Made by a program: the position numbers and the translations under genes
Shown: positions 38,259 through 46,974 of the stretch, piece after piece
How the letters are laid out: each line of letters begins with the position of its first letter
Numbering within the stretch: position 1 is the first letter of the stretch
Assembly: GCF_012978815.1 (NCBI RefSeq)
Contig: NZ_LIWR01000005.1
Location: 124,001 to 188,000 of the forward strand
DNA from: Campylobacter sp. RM16189
GTDB taxonomy: Bacteria > Campylobacterota > Campylobacteria > Campylobacterales > Campylobacteraceae
Direction of reading: 5' to 3'
DNA length: 64,000 nt
Notes under the pieces: model-generated
Told to the model about the DNA's origin: nothing
The model's input: only the letters and a program-made list of their open reading frames with translations
Database searches by the model: none

Positions 38259-38283
38259 TGTATTTTGTATAAATTTTATAAAT

Positions 38284-39165
38284 TTACCACCTACCGCTGG
38301 CTCCGCCACCGCCAAAGCTTCCGCCACCGCCACTAAAGCCGCCTCCTCTACTTCCACCGCTAAATCCGCCGCTGCTACCGCCGCCCGCATAGCCGCCGCT
38401 CTTTAAAAGTCCTCTTGGCATCTTTCTTATGCTGTTAAAGACAAATATAAAAATTGCCACTGTTACAACCGCAGCTACTATTATAGAAAGCATAACAGAA
38501 CCGGTAAATGCACTGACAAGAACTCCTATAAAAAATCCTAGCAAACTAGACACTAACACAGAAGTAGCAATGTCGCTCACAATCCTATACTTAATCAACT
38601 TGCTAATAAAAACTAGGATAAGCGAGCCTCCTACCATACTAGCAAATACAGTAAAAAACATATCTTCCATAGGATCTGTCACATAATTATTATTAGCATC
38701 ATTATCTATAAAATCAAGTATTTTATAAGTTGCTTGCAATACTCCTTGATCTACGTCCGAGTTTTTAAATTTCGGAACAATAATCCTTTGTATTATACTG
38801 CTAGCCGTTGCATCCGTTAAAGAGCCTTCAAGCCCATATCCTACTTCTATACGAACCTCTCTTTCATTTGGAGCAACGACCAATAATACACCGTTATTTT
38901 TATCTTTTTGACCGATACCCCAATGTCTTCCAAGCTTTAAAGAGTAAGACTCTATATCTTGACCCTGTAAAGAGTTTACCGTAACTACTACAACTTGATT
39001 TGTAGTGTTGTTTTCATGGTTTGCAAGAATTTCTGTGAGCTTATCTTTTGTCTCTTGTTTTAAAATTCCGGCTTCATCTACTACTCTGCCTGTAAGCTCA
39101 GGGAATTTTATATCCGCAGCAAAAATAGCTACGGATATAAATAAGAGGGTTAAAATTTTTTTCAT
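38284..39165 (-). CDS. TPM-domain (YgcG-like) envelope protein, copy 1
   Basis: It is 293 residues with a signal peptide (MKKILTLLFISVAIFAAD). The TPM domain includes LTGRVVDEAGIL, TNQVVVVTVNSLQGQ, WGIGQKDKNNGVLLVVAP and RIEVGYGLEG. Membrane helices lie near 170-240, and a long Gly/Ser/Arg-rich tail ends in ASGRW. It is the first TPM gene, 18 bases after lemA; LemA with a TPM protein is a common bacterial pairing. Confidence 0.87.
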   Translation of the reverse strand: MKKILTLLFISVAIFAADIKFPELTGRVVDEAGILKQETKDKLTEILANHENNTTNQVVVVTVNSLQGQDIESYSLKLGRHWGIGQKDKNNGVLLVVAPNEREVRIEVGYGLEGSLTDATASSIIQRIIVPKFKNSDVDQGVLQATYKILDFIDNDANNNYVTDPMEDMFFTVFASMVGGSLILVFISKLIKYRIVSDIATSVLVSSLLGFFIGVLVSAFTGSVMLSIIVAAVVTVAIFIFVFNSIRKMPRGLLKSGGYAGGGSSGGFSGGSRGGGFSGGGGSFGGGGASGRW

Positions 39166-39183
39166 AATAGCTCCTTTGAGTTG

Positions 39184-39774
39184 CTATTTAAACGAAACTT
39201 CCGGTGTCTTTTGCTCGCTTTCACTAGCCTCAAAAGTCTCTTTTATCTTAGCGTCAGGATGAAAAATTTGTGCTACAAATTTACCAGGAAAAGTTCTTAG
39301 CACTAAATTATACTCCTTAACTGCAGCAATATAGTCCATTCTAGCTACGGCGATGCGATTTTCAGTGCCCTCAAGCTGAGACTGAAGAGCTAAGAAATTT
39401 TGATCGGCTTTTAACTGCGGATAGTTTTCACTAATAGCCATAAGTCTTCCAAGTGCTCCACCGAGAGTTTTTTGAGCCTCTTCAAATTCTTTAAGCTTTC
39501 TTGGATCCTCAATAGTACTAGCATCTATCTTCATCTGCGAAACTTTACTTCTAGCCTCTGTAACCTCAGCAAATACACCCTTTTCGTGAGCCGCATATCC
39601 TTGCACCGTGCTAACCAAATTTGGTATCAGATCAGCACGCCTTTTATACTGGTTTTGCACCTGTGACCACTTCTCTTTGGTGTTCTCATCAAGTGTCGGA
39701 ACTTGATTGTAATATTTTAAGAAAATTCCTCCAAAAATCGCAACTACGACTAAAAGTCCTGCCAATCCTTTCAT
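39184..39774 (-). CDS. lemA: LemA family membrane protein
   Basis: LemA proteins have one N-terminal membrane helix (about residues 5-22 here, LAGLLVVVAIFGGIFLKYYN) and a helical domain on the outside of the membrane. Signature segments are WSQVQNQYKRRADLIPNLVS and ENYPQLKADQNFLALQSQLE. The product is 196 residues. The gene heads the lemA-TPM1-TPM2-TPM3-TPM4 run. No direct biochemical role is established for the family. Confidence 0.93.
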   Translation of the reverse strand: MKGLAGLLVVVAIFGGIFLKYYNQVPTLDENTKEKWSQVQNQYKRRADLIPNLVSTVQGYAAHEKGVFAEVTEARSKVSQMKIDASTIEDPRKLKEFEEAQKTLGGALGRLMAISENYPQLKADQNFLALQSQLEGTENRIAVARMDYIAAVKEYNLVLRTFPGKFVAQIFHPDAKIKETFEASESEQKTPEVSFK

Positions 39775-39854
39775 CTTAAACCTTTCTTAGTGATTTTATT
39801 TTTACTTTTGCTTCACTTACGTACAAACACTACAAATGCGAGCTACCAATGATT

Positions 39855-40913
39855 TTAAAAATTCGCCAACTCATCGCAGCCTGTTTTATTTCCCAAATCG
39901 CAACCTAACTTAAAGTATTTTTTAGCTTCAGCCTCATTTTTTTCGATCAAACCACCTTTTAAATACAAAAACCCTAGTCCCGTGCAGCCTGCGGCAAGTT
40001 TATATTCGCAAGACTTTACAAAATACTCAACAGCCTTAGGATCCTTTTGTGCTGCATACGCAAAGCCTAAATTTCTGCATGCTTCGCCGCTTCCACCATC
40101 GCAAGCCACCGCCATAAATTCAGGACTATTAATGACCTTGCAAGCATCTTTGGATTTACCGCTTGCGCAAGCCTTACTAATAAAATTATAAGCTTTTAGT
40201 ATATCTTTTTTCCCGTATTGATCGTCTTTATATATAATCCCTAAAACCAAGCAATCTTGAGGTCTTTCGCCTTCGCAAAGAGGCTCTAAAACTTTAATGG
40301 CTTTTTCCACATTTTGGCTCACGCCTTTGCCCTCTCTATAAGAATATGCTAAATTTCGGCAAGATAGCCCATGGTTTTTCTTGCAACCTTGCTCCCATAG
40401 TTCAAAGCTTTTTTTGTAATCATTAGCGCCGAAGTAAAAATTACCTAAATCATTGCAACCGTCAAGATCGCCAAGATCGCAAGACTTTTGCGCAAAAAAT
40501 TTCTCTTTGCTTATTTTGTAAGCCTTATTGCATGCTACGGAGTCGCCGCCTTCACACGCGGTTACGTATCTGGAAAAATCAGATCCCTCCTGAACTTGTC
40601 CTCCGCCACTATCTTTTCCGACTTTAGAGCAGCAATCGCTTCTGCCTGTTTTATCGCAGCATTTTTGATAGGCTTGTTGGGCTAAAGACTGATCTTTTTT
40701 TACTTTTCCACCAAAGCCGAATTCATAAATTTTACCCGCCTCGTAGCAAGCCAAATCGTTATTTTTATTAAAACAACTGGCGTGAAAAAACTGAATCGCA
40801 CTTACCATATCGCCTTTATTTCTTGCATTAACTCCATTGGCGTAATCTTGTCCCGCTTGCACGAAAGAAAAACCTAGGCATATCGCTAAAGCCGAAAAAA
40901 TAAGCCTTTTCAT
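39855..40913 (-). CDS. Secreted cysteine-rich Sel1-repeat protein (Hcp-like)
   Basis: A signal peptide (MKRLIFSALAICLGFSFVQA) leads into consecutive Sel1-like repeats of roughly 36 residues over the whole 352-residue protein. Many contain paired cysteines (for example CFNKNNDLACYEAG, CKKNHGLSCRNLAYSY, CDLGNKTGCDELANF), as in Helicobacter cysteine-rich proteins, where the pairs form disulfides in the periplasm. Enzymatic activity cannot be inferred. It appears monocistronic. Confidence 0.85.
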   Translation of the reverse strand: MKRLIFSALAICLGFSFVQAGQDYANGVNARNKGDMVSAIQFFHASCFNKNNDLACYEAGKIYEFGFGGKVKKDQSLAQQAYQKCCDKTGRSDCCSKVGKDSGGGQVQEGSDFSRYVTACEGGDSVACNKAYKISKEKFFAQKSCDLGDLDGCNDLGNFYFGANDYKKSFELWEQGCKKNHGLSCRNLAYSYREGKGVSQNVEKAIKVLEPLCEGERPQDCLVLGIIYKDDQYGKKDILKAYNFISKACASGKSKDACKVINSPEFMAVACDGGSGEACRNLGFAYAAQKDPKAVEYFVKSCEYKLAAGCTGLGFLYLKGGLIEKNEAEAKKYFKLGCDLGNKTGCDELANF

Positions 40914-40949
40914 AAAATCTCCTTTAAGATAAATTTAAAATACAAGACT

Positions 40950-40955
40950 ATTATA
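40950..40955 (-). promoter_or_regulatory. -10 box for the Sel1-repeat gene
   Basis: A perfect TATAAT in ACGATATAATAGTC reads on the minus strand, 36 bases upstream of the ATG. AAGGAG precedes the start codon. Confidence 0.5.
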
Positions 40956-41015
40956 TCGTAATGTTACTATTATGTTTATAAAATATTTAATGATTGTATA
41001 AAATTTTTAAGAAAA

Positions 41016-41092
41016 TGGTGCGCTCGAAGGAATTCGAATCCCTGACCTTTTGAACCGCAATCAAATGCTCTATCCAGCTGAGCTACGAGCGC
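41016..41092 (-). tRNA. tRNA-Arg, anticodon GCG
   Basis: The minus strand folds as a complete cloverleaf. The acceptor GCGCTCG pairs with CGAGCGC, and the D arm is GCTC/GAGC. The anticodon stem TTTGA/TCAAA encloses the loop TTGCGGT, giving anticodon GCG (codons CGC and CGU). The T loop is TTCGAAT, the discriminator base is A, and a CCA end is encoded. It lies alone between the Sel1-repeat and biotin carboxylase genes. Confidence 0.93.
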
Positions 41093-41334
41093 ACAATATA
41101 ATTAAGTAAGGCTCGAAGTATAACCAAACCTTTCTTAAATCTTTCATAAATTTCTAAAAAGCCCTTATAAATTTACAAATTTCACCATAAAGTCTTAAAT
41201 TTTATAAAATTTAATCATCAATAAAAAATCTTTATGCTATCGTTATAAGGTTTAAATTTAAGATCACAAATTTCATAAAAAATATTTTGAGATAATTGAA
41301 TTATGATAAAAAGTCGTAAGATTAAGGAAAAGAA

Positions 41335-42804
41335 GTGATACATAAAATTCTAATCGCCAACCGTGGCGAAATAGCCGTACGAATCATTCGTGCCTGCAAA
41401 GACCTACACATCAAAAACGTAGCCATATACACAAAGCCTGATCAGGATTGTCTGCATGTAAAAGTAGCTGATGAGGCATATCAAATCGGCATAGATCCGA
41501 TCAAAGGATATCTTGACGCAAAACGTATCGTAGAGGTTGCTAAAGCCTGCGGAGCGGACGCTATACATCCGGGATACGGATTTTTAAGCGAGAACTACGA
41601 ATTTGCAAAAGAGGTGCAAGACGCTGGGCTCATATTTATCGGTCCAAATGCGGACGTGATACGCAAAATGGGTAATAAAAACATAGCTCGCTATCTAATG
41701 AATAAAAACGGAATTCCCGTAGTTCCTGGCACTGAAAAGCTAAATAACGAAACCATGGAAGACATCAAGCTTTTTGCCGAAAAGATCGGCTATCCCGTTA
41801 TATTAAAAGCAAGTGGGGGCGGGGGCGGAAGAGGAATTCGCGTCGTGTGGAAAGAAGAAGAGCTTGAAAGTAGCTTTGAAAGCTGCAAGCGCGAAGCTAA
41901 GGCGTTTTTTAATAACGATGAAGTATTTATGGAAAAGTATGTCATCAACCCGCGCCATATCGAATTTCAAATAGTAGGCGATAAATATGGCAACATCATT
42001 CACTTAGCCGAGCGTGACTGCTCTATCCAGCGCAGACATCAAAAAATTTTAGAGATTGCTCCAAGTCCAAGTATCAGCGAAAATTTGCGTAAAAGTATGG
42101 GTGTGACGGCGGTTGCGGCGGCAAAGGCGGTTAATTATACTAACGCCGGAACGGTTGAGTTTTTGCTTGATGATTATAACAACTTTTATTTTATGGAGAT
42201 GAACACAAGAATTCAAGTTGAGCACGGCGTAACTGAAGAGATAACCGGAGTCGATCTAATCGTAATGCAGATAAGAATCGCAGCCGGCGACATCCTTCAT
42301 ATGCAACAAAGCGACGTCGTCACTCAAGGCTTTGCTATAGAAGCTCGTATCACGGCTGAGGACGCGTGGCAAAATTTCATCCCAAGCCCGGGGCGAATTT
42401 CAGGCTACTACCCTGCTCTTGGTCCTAGCGTGCGCGTAGATAGTCATCTTTACAAAGACTATCAAATTCCGCCGTTTTACGATAGTTTGCTTGCAAAACT
42501 TATCGTGCGTGCAACAAGCTACGATCTAGCGGTAAATAAGCTAAAACGCGCGCTAGATGAATTTACCATAGAAGGCGACGTAAAAACGACGATCCCATTT
42601 TTGCTAAGCATTAGCAAGGAACGCGACTTTAGGCGTGGATTTTTCGATACCTCTTATGTAGAAAACAAGATGCCAGCCCTGCTTGAAAAGATGAAGACGA
42701 AAGATAACGAGAGCAACGAAGAGGTCATTGCAGCGATTGCAGCGGCAATTCAAAAAGTAAAAGACGCTAGGAAATTAAAACAGCAAGGAAATTCAGATGA
42801 ATGA
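41335..42804 (+). CDS. pycA: Biotin carboxylase subunit (pyruvate carboxylase subunit A / AccC-type)
   Basis: This ATP-grasp enzyme carboxylates protein-bound biotin. The 489-residue product shows ILIANRGEIAVRIIRACKDL, the ATP-binding Gly loop KASGGGGGRGIRV, IQRRHQKILEIAPSP and MNTRIQVEHGVTEEITG. The start is GTG. No accB lies beside it. The following genes (small protein, bpt, DnaJ-like) match what I recall around C. jejuni pycA, whose partner pycB is remote, so pyruvate carboxylase is the better guess. The acetyl-CoA carboxylase subunit AccC is the alternative. Confidence 0.85.
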   Translation: MIHKILIANRGEIAVRIIRACKDLHIKNVAIYTKPDQDCLHVKVADEAYQIGIDPIKGYLDAKRIVEVAKACGADAIHPGYGFLSENYEFAKEVQDAGLIFIGPNADVIRKMGNKNIARYLMNKNGIPVVPGTEKLNNETMEDIKLFAEKIGYPVILKASGGGGGRGIRVVWKEEELESSFESCKREAKAFFNNDEVFMEKYVINPRHIEFQIVGDKYGNIIHLAERDCSIQRRHQKILEIAPSPSISENLRKSMGVTAVAAAKAVNYTNAGTVEFLLDDYNNFYFMEMNTRIQVEHGVTEEITGVDLIVMQIRIAAGDILHMQQSDVVTQGFAIEARITAEDAWQNFIPSPGRISGYYPALGPSVRVDSHLYKDYQIPPFYDSLLAKLIVRATSYDLAVNKLKRALDEFTIEGDVKTTIPFLLSISKERDFRRGFFDTSYVENKMPALLEKMKTKDNESNEEVIAAIAAAIQKVKDARKLKQQGNSDE

Positions 42805-42982
42805 TTTTTTCGATAGTTTAAAAGATATAAAAAAAGAGATGATAAAAGAACTCGGCGAGACACCTAAAAAAGAGGTTAAAAAGCATGTCGTGAGCAAAGA
42901 AGAGGCTATCGCTCACAAAGAGCAAGCGCTTCGCGATGAATTTATGAAATACGTAAAAGACAGCGATATAAGGAAGATATGA
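42797..42982 (+). CDS. Small charged conserved protein (61 residues)
   Basis: Function unknown. It is a Lys/Glu-rich, probably helical 61-residue protein (MNDFFDSLKDIKKEMIKELG). The ATG overlaps the end of the carboxylase gene by 8 bases, and the stop overlaps bpt by 4 bases. That tight packing and an AAGGAAAT sequence before the start support a real gene. I recall a similarly placed small ORF in C. jejuni. Confidence 0.72.
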   Translation: MNDFFDSLKDIKKEMIKELGETPKKEVKKHVVSKEEAIAHKEQALRDEFMKYVKDSDIRKI

Positions 42983-43701
42983 TAATCCCGTTTTCCACAC
43001 TTCCAAGTCTATGCCCATACCTTAAGGATAGAGACTCAAGGATGGAGTATAACTATGTAAGCGATTGCGATTTTAGACTAAATGACGCGCTTACTAGGCG
43101 TGGATTTAGGCGATTTGGCAAGTATTTTTCCAAACCAAACTGCAATGAGTGCAAAGAGTGCATAAGCATAAGAGTTGACGCACTAAATTTTAAATTCGGC
43201 AGATCCGCTCGCAGAACTATCGCTAAAAACAAGGGCACAAAAGTCTATATATCAAGCCCTATAGTCGATGAAGCGCATCTAAATTTATACCGCAAATACC
43301 ATAAATTTATGGAGCAAAAGCGCGAATGGAAGTATTATGATCTTGATTTTAGAAAATACTATGAACTCTATGTCGCGGGACACGATGAGTTTGGCAAAGA
43401 GGTTTCGTATTACGTAGATGGCAAGCTCATAGGAGTTGATCTGATCGATATTTTAAGTGACGGAATTTCGGCGATTTATTGTTATTATGATCCTGATTTT
43501 GCTCACTTATCGCTAGGAAAATTTTCTCTATATCAGCAAATTTACCTAGCCAGACAAAACGGCTTAAAGTGGATTTATCTTGGATATTACGTCAAAAACT
43601 GCCCTAGCCTAGCCTATAAGGGAGAATTTAAACCCTATGAAGAGCTAGAAGAGTATGTTAGCATGGATAATGAGCCTATCTGGAGTGCTTTGGAACGCTA
43701 A
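42979..43701 (+). CDS. bpt: Aspartate/glutamate leucyltransferase Bpt
   Basis: This enzyme of the bacterial N-end rule transfers leucine from Leu-tRNA to proteins with N-terminal Asp or Glu, marking them for ClpS/ClpAP. The 240-residue protein has the N-terminal Cys-containing segment YNYVSDCDFRLNDALTRRGF and FSKPNCNECKECISIRV. The C-terminal GNAT-like part has YYDPDFAHLSLGKFSLYQQI and WIYLGYYVKNCPSLAYKG. Confidence 0.93.
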   Translation: MIIPFSTLPSLCPYLKDRDSRMEYNYVSDCDFRLNDALTRRGFRRFGKYFSKPNCNECKECISIRVDALNFKFGRSARRTIAKNKGTKVYISSPIVDEAHLNLYRKYHKFMEQKREWKYYDLDFRKYYELYVAGHDEFGKEVSYYVDGKLIGVDLIDILSDGISAIYCYYDPDFAHLSLGKFSLYQQIYLARQNGLKWIYLGYYVKNCPSLAYKGEFKPYEELEEYVSMDNEPIWSALER

Positions 43702-43738
43702 TTGCTTTAATTTAGCATAACTAAATTTGGAGAAATTT

Positions 43739-44566
43739 ATGAATGTTAAACAGACATTAGAATCCTTAAGTATAGAAACAGCCGATAGTAAGCTATTTTG
43801 TGAGCTTCAAAGCGTTATGAAAAAGAATTTTTCTAAAACTCTTGGACACAAGGATAAGGTCATATCGTTTTATGATGAAAACGAGCTTGTTCAGCGAAGA
43901 TATTTCTTTAAATTTATCAGCAAACTCTACGAAAAAGCTAATAATCAAGAGCTTGATATAAAATTTGCCGAGTATAAGACGATAAAACTTCTTTACAAAC
44001 AACAAAATTCACTAAAAATCATCATCTCAGCAGAAGTAAAATTTGCAAAAAACAAAGTAAATTTTAGCTTTAAAAAGCCAAATAGCCTCTTTATAAGCTA
44101 CATCGCGCAAAAATTCAAAAACTCAGAAATTTTTACAGACGAAAACCAAAAAAGCCTAACTATAATCATAAAAGATAGCACCGAAGCAAAAGGGCTTGAT
44201 GAGCTATTTGAGAAAAACGAACACATGTATTTTTCAGTATCTTTTAACTACAAACAAATAGAATTTGCAAAATTTAAAAGAGAGATAAACATACAAAATT
44301 CGCAAAAATTTGTCCGAAGATTTTCGGCTTTAGCAGAGCTTTTTAACGAGCACTTTAAAACTCTTGAGTGCGAGACAGATAGCAGTTTTGGGCGAGTTAG
44401 AAGCAGATACCTTGAGCTTGTTAAGATCTATCATCCGGATCGTCATGCCGGCAAATCAGCCAAAATTCAAGATGAATACCGCATGAAATTTGAAAAAATT
44501 CAAAACGCTTATGAGAGCTTAAAGCCATATTTTAAAGAGCAAGAAATTTTTGCAAACGCCGTTTAA
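43739..44566 (+). CDS. DnaJ-like protein with a C-terminal J domain
   Basis: It is a 275-residue protein from the ATG at 43739 (TTTGGAG 7 bases upstream; an in-frame TTG at 43727 is less likely). The first 200 residues match nothing I recognise. The last 65 form a J domain with the diagnostic HPD (YLELVKIYHPDRHAGK near residue 235) and FEKIQNAYESL. A C-terminal J domain without the Gly/Phe and zinc regions marks it as a specialised DnaK cochaperone. Confidence 0.8.
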   Translation: MNVKQTLESLSIETADSKLFCELQSVMKKNFSKTLGHKDKVISFYDENELVQRRYFFKFISKLYEKANNQELDIKFAEYKTIKLLYKQQNSLKIIISAEVKFAKNKVNFSFKKPNSLFISYIAQKFKNSEIFTDENQKSLTIIIKDSTEAKGLDELFEKNEHMYFSVSFNYKQIEFAKFKREINIQNSQKFVRRFSALAELFNEHFKTLECETDSSFGRVRSRYLELVKIYHPDRHAGKSAKIQDEYRMKFEKIQNAYESLKPYFKEQEIFANAV

Positions 44567-44582
44567 TTCGCAAACCTAAATT

Positions 44583-45839
44583 TTAGCCTTGCATCATATA
44601 GATACGTTTACGCTCGCTTGAACTTCCGATATTTAGGGCTTTTCGATATTTAGTAACGGTTCGTCTAACCATACTCACGCTAAATTCCGACTGGATAAGC
44701 TCTAAAATTTTAAGATCACTTAAAGGCTTTTTAGGGTTTTCATTTTTAACTAAATTTGCAACGAAATTTTTAAGAGTAGCGTTTGAAACCTCCTCATCAA
44801 CTGCAGCTGAAAAGAAGCTTTTTATCGGCACAGTGCCGCGCGAGCAGACAAGGTATTTGTTTGAGATAGCTCGAGATATGGTCGAAGGATTGCGCCCTAG
44901 ATCATCTGCGATATCCTTTAAGCGCATAGGCTTGATATCGCCACCAAAAAAATAATCATACTGATACTCAACTATCATGAGCGCGATCTTTCTAAGCGTT
45001 GCTTTGCGCATATCAAGAGCATCAACAAGATCTTTTGCCTCTTTAATTCGCGTGCTTACAAACTCATTTTTATCGTCAAGACCTTCAGTGTCAAGCAAAA
45101 TTTCAGGATAAAACTCATCATTTATAGCTATCTCTATGCCGCCACTTGTCGTGTTTATAAAGATATCTGGTATCTTGGCGAGCGAATCGCTTAGATACTC
45201 GATCGCGGGTGGATTTTTAAATTTACGCACGATGGAGATAGCCTCATCATACCGCTTCATTTTTTTTAAATTTTGCGTCAAATTCTGCAAATTTTCAAAA
45301 TTCTCTATGATAAATTTAACCGCACTTTCAAGCTCGTCATCAAGCTCAAATTCATTAAGCTGAAACAAAAAACTCTCTTTATAATCATACGCCCCTACAC
45401 CACACGGCTCAAGATAGGCAAATCTGCTCCTAACGCGCTCCACTTCACTCCTGTCAAATCCTGCAAAAATTTCATCATTCCACTCAAAATATCCCTCGTC
45501 GCTAAGGCACTCTACTATCTTTTTTGCGATATCTTGAGATTTTTTCGTAGGGAAAAGAGGTTTATCTATTTGAGATATTAGCTTATCATACAAACTCTCT
45601 TTAAAAATAGTATAAGTTTCAATACTGTCACTAACTGAATTTTTAGAAATTTCAGTAAAGTAGTTCTTTTTTGAATGACTTTGATTTTTATGTTCTATGG
45701 TTACAAAAGGATTATCTGCGACAAATGGCTCCAGAGTCTCTTTTAACTCTTCAATGCTTGAGCTTAATATCGGAAGCCAGCTTCTAAGAGTGGCAGATAA
45801 CTTACCTTTTAGGGCAAGCGACTCTGTTTGACGCAACAT
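44583..45839 (-). CDS. rpoN: RNA polymerase sigma54 factor
   Basis: RpoN directs transcription of the rod, hook and basal-body class of flagellar genes in Campylobacter. It is 418 residues. The N-terminal region I is short, then a core-binding domain, a helix-turn-helix near residue 300 (KDIADDLGRNPSTISRAISN) and the C-terminal RpoN box in VRRTVTKYRKALNI. It is last in the run S4-tsaE-lptB-rpoN, 9 bases after lptB. A target promoter is present in this window upstream of flgH. Confidence 0.96.
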   Translation of the reverse strand: MLRQTESLALKGKLSATLRSWLPILSSSIEELKETLEPFVADNPFVTIEHKNQSHSKKNYFTEISKNSVSDSIETYTIFKESLYDKLISQIDKPLFPTKKSQDIAKKIVECLSDEGYFEWNDEIFAGFDRSEVERVRSRFAYLEPCGVGAYDYKESFLFQLNEFELDDELESAVKFIIENFENLQNLTQNLKKMKRYDEAISIVRKFKNPPAIEYLSDSLAKIPDIFINTTSGGIEIAINDEFYPEILLDTEGLDDKNEFVSTRIKEAKDLVDALDMRKATLRKIALMIVEYQYDYFFGGDIKPMRLKDIADDLGRNPSTISRAISNKYLVCSRGTVPIKSFFSAAVDEEVSNATLKNFVANLVKNENPKKPLSDLKILELIQSEFSVSMVRRTVTKYRKALNIGSSSERKRIYMMQG

Positions 45840-45848
45840 ATCATAAAC

Positions 45849-46577
45849 TTATTCTAAAAGCCTAAATTCTTCGCCAAGGTAATGGGTTTTAACGAGTTTA
45901 TCGTTAGCCACCTCTTTGGCATTTCCAAAAGCTAATAAAGAACCATCTTTTATAACATACGCTCTATCGCAAATCGCCAAAGTTTCACGCACATTATGAT
46001 CGGTTATTAATACGCCTATTCCCAAATTTTTAAGATCTCTTACTATATTTTGAATATCAAAGACGGCTATAGGATCAACTCCAGCGAAAGGCTCGTCAAG
46101 AAGTAAAAATTTAGGCGTTATCATCAGGCTTCTTGCTATCTCACAGCGCCTTCTCTCACCTCCGCTTAGACTCACTCCCTTTCTTAGACGAATCGGCTCA
46201 ATATTTAGCAGATTTAACATTTCATTGACTTTTTTTTCTATAATATCACTGTCTTTGTATAAAATTTCAGCCCCGAGAAGTAAATTCTCCTCTACGCTTA
46301 AATCTTTAAATATACTAGATTCTTGTGGTAGATATCCTATGCCCATCTGTGCTCGTTTATGAAGCGGAACATTTGTAATATCGACATCATCAAGCAGTAT
46401 ATTTCCGCTACTTGGAGTAATTAATCCACAAATCATATAAAAAGTTGTCGTCTTGCCGGCCCCATTTGGACCAAGCAGACCCACAACTTCTCCGCTTTTT
46501 ACCTCAAGAGAGATTCCTTTAATTATATTTGATTTTTTAATAGTTTTTTTTAGCTCTTTTATCTCAAGTTTATGCAC
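45849..46577 (-). CDS. lptB: LPS export ABC transporter ATP-binding protein LptB
   Basis: LptB powers LPS transport from the inner membrane with LptFG. The frame is open to 46607, but the GTG at 46577 is chosen because GAGG lies 6 bases before it and MHKLEIKEL is the normal family start. The product is 242 residues with Walker A GLLGPNGAGKTTTFY, signature LSGGERRRCEIARSL and Walker B KFLLLDEPFAGVDPIA. The start overlaps the tsaE stop by 8 bases. Confidence 0.93.
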   Translation of the reverse strand: MHKLEIKELKKTIKKSNIIKGISLEVKSGEVVGLLGPNGAGKTTTFYMICGLITPSSGNILLDDVDITNVPLHKRAQMGIGYLPQESSIFKDLSVEENLLLGAEILYKDSDIIEKKVNEMLNLLNIEPIRLRKGVSLSGGERRRCEIARSLMITPKFLLLDEPFAGVDPIAVFDIQNIVRDLKNLGIGVLITDHNVRETLAICDRAYVIKDGSLLAFGNAKEVANDKLVKTHYLGEEFRLLE

Positions 46578-46974
46578 CGAAAACCTCGTATTTGCGCCCT
46601 CTTTCATGAGGTGTAATTAAAATTTTAACATAAGCGATATTAAATTTTTTAAGCATATCCTCAAGCTCATCATCACCCCACTCTACTAAGTGTAACCCAT
46701 CTTCAAAGAAATTCTCAAATAGTCCGTTTTTTAAAATTCCTTCAAATCCATTTTGAAAAATATCATAGTGAAATACGTTATTTTCATATCCTTGCATAAC
46801 AGAAAAAGTAGGAGAAGTGACATCAGAATCTATACCGCGAGCCTTAGCGATAGCTTTTACTAAAGTAGTTTTTCCAATAGCCAAATCACCCCTTAAGATT
46901 ACAACTCCCTCTTTTGGAAGAATTTTGGCAAGCTCATCAAGCTCATTTAAATTCAGAATAAATTCTCTCTTCAT
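46570..46974 (-). CDS. tsaE: tRNA threonylcarbamoyladenosine biosynthesis ATPase TsaE
   Basis: TsaE is the ATPase that helps TsaB/TsaD make t6A37 of tRNAs. The 134-residue protein has the Walker A segment LRGDLAIGKTTLVKAIA, SPTFSVMQGYE and the C-terminal LHLVEWGDDELEDM. The start overlaps the S4-protein stop by 4 bases. Confidence 0.94.
   Translation of the reverse strand: MKREFILNLNELDELAKILPKEGVVILRGDLAIGKTTLVKAIAKARGIDSDVTSPTFSVMQGYENNVFHYDIFQNGFEGILKNGLFENFFEDGLHLVEWGDDELEDMLKKFNIAYVKILITPHERGRKYEVFGA

Noticed and set aside
46578..46607. Longer LptB start at 46607
   Set aside because: The GTG at 46577 has a well-spaced GAGG and gives the normal family N-terminus.
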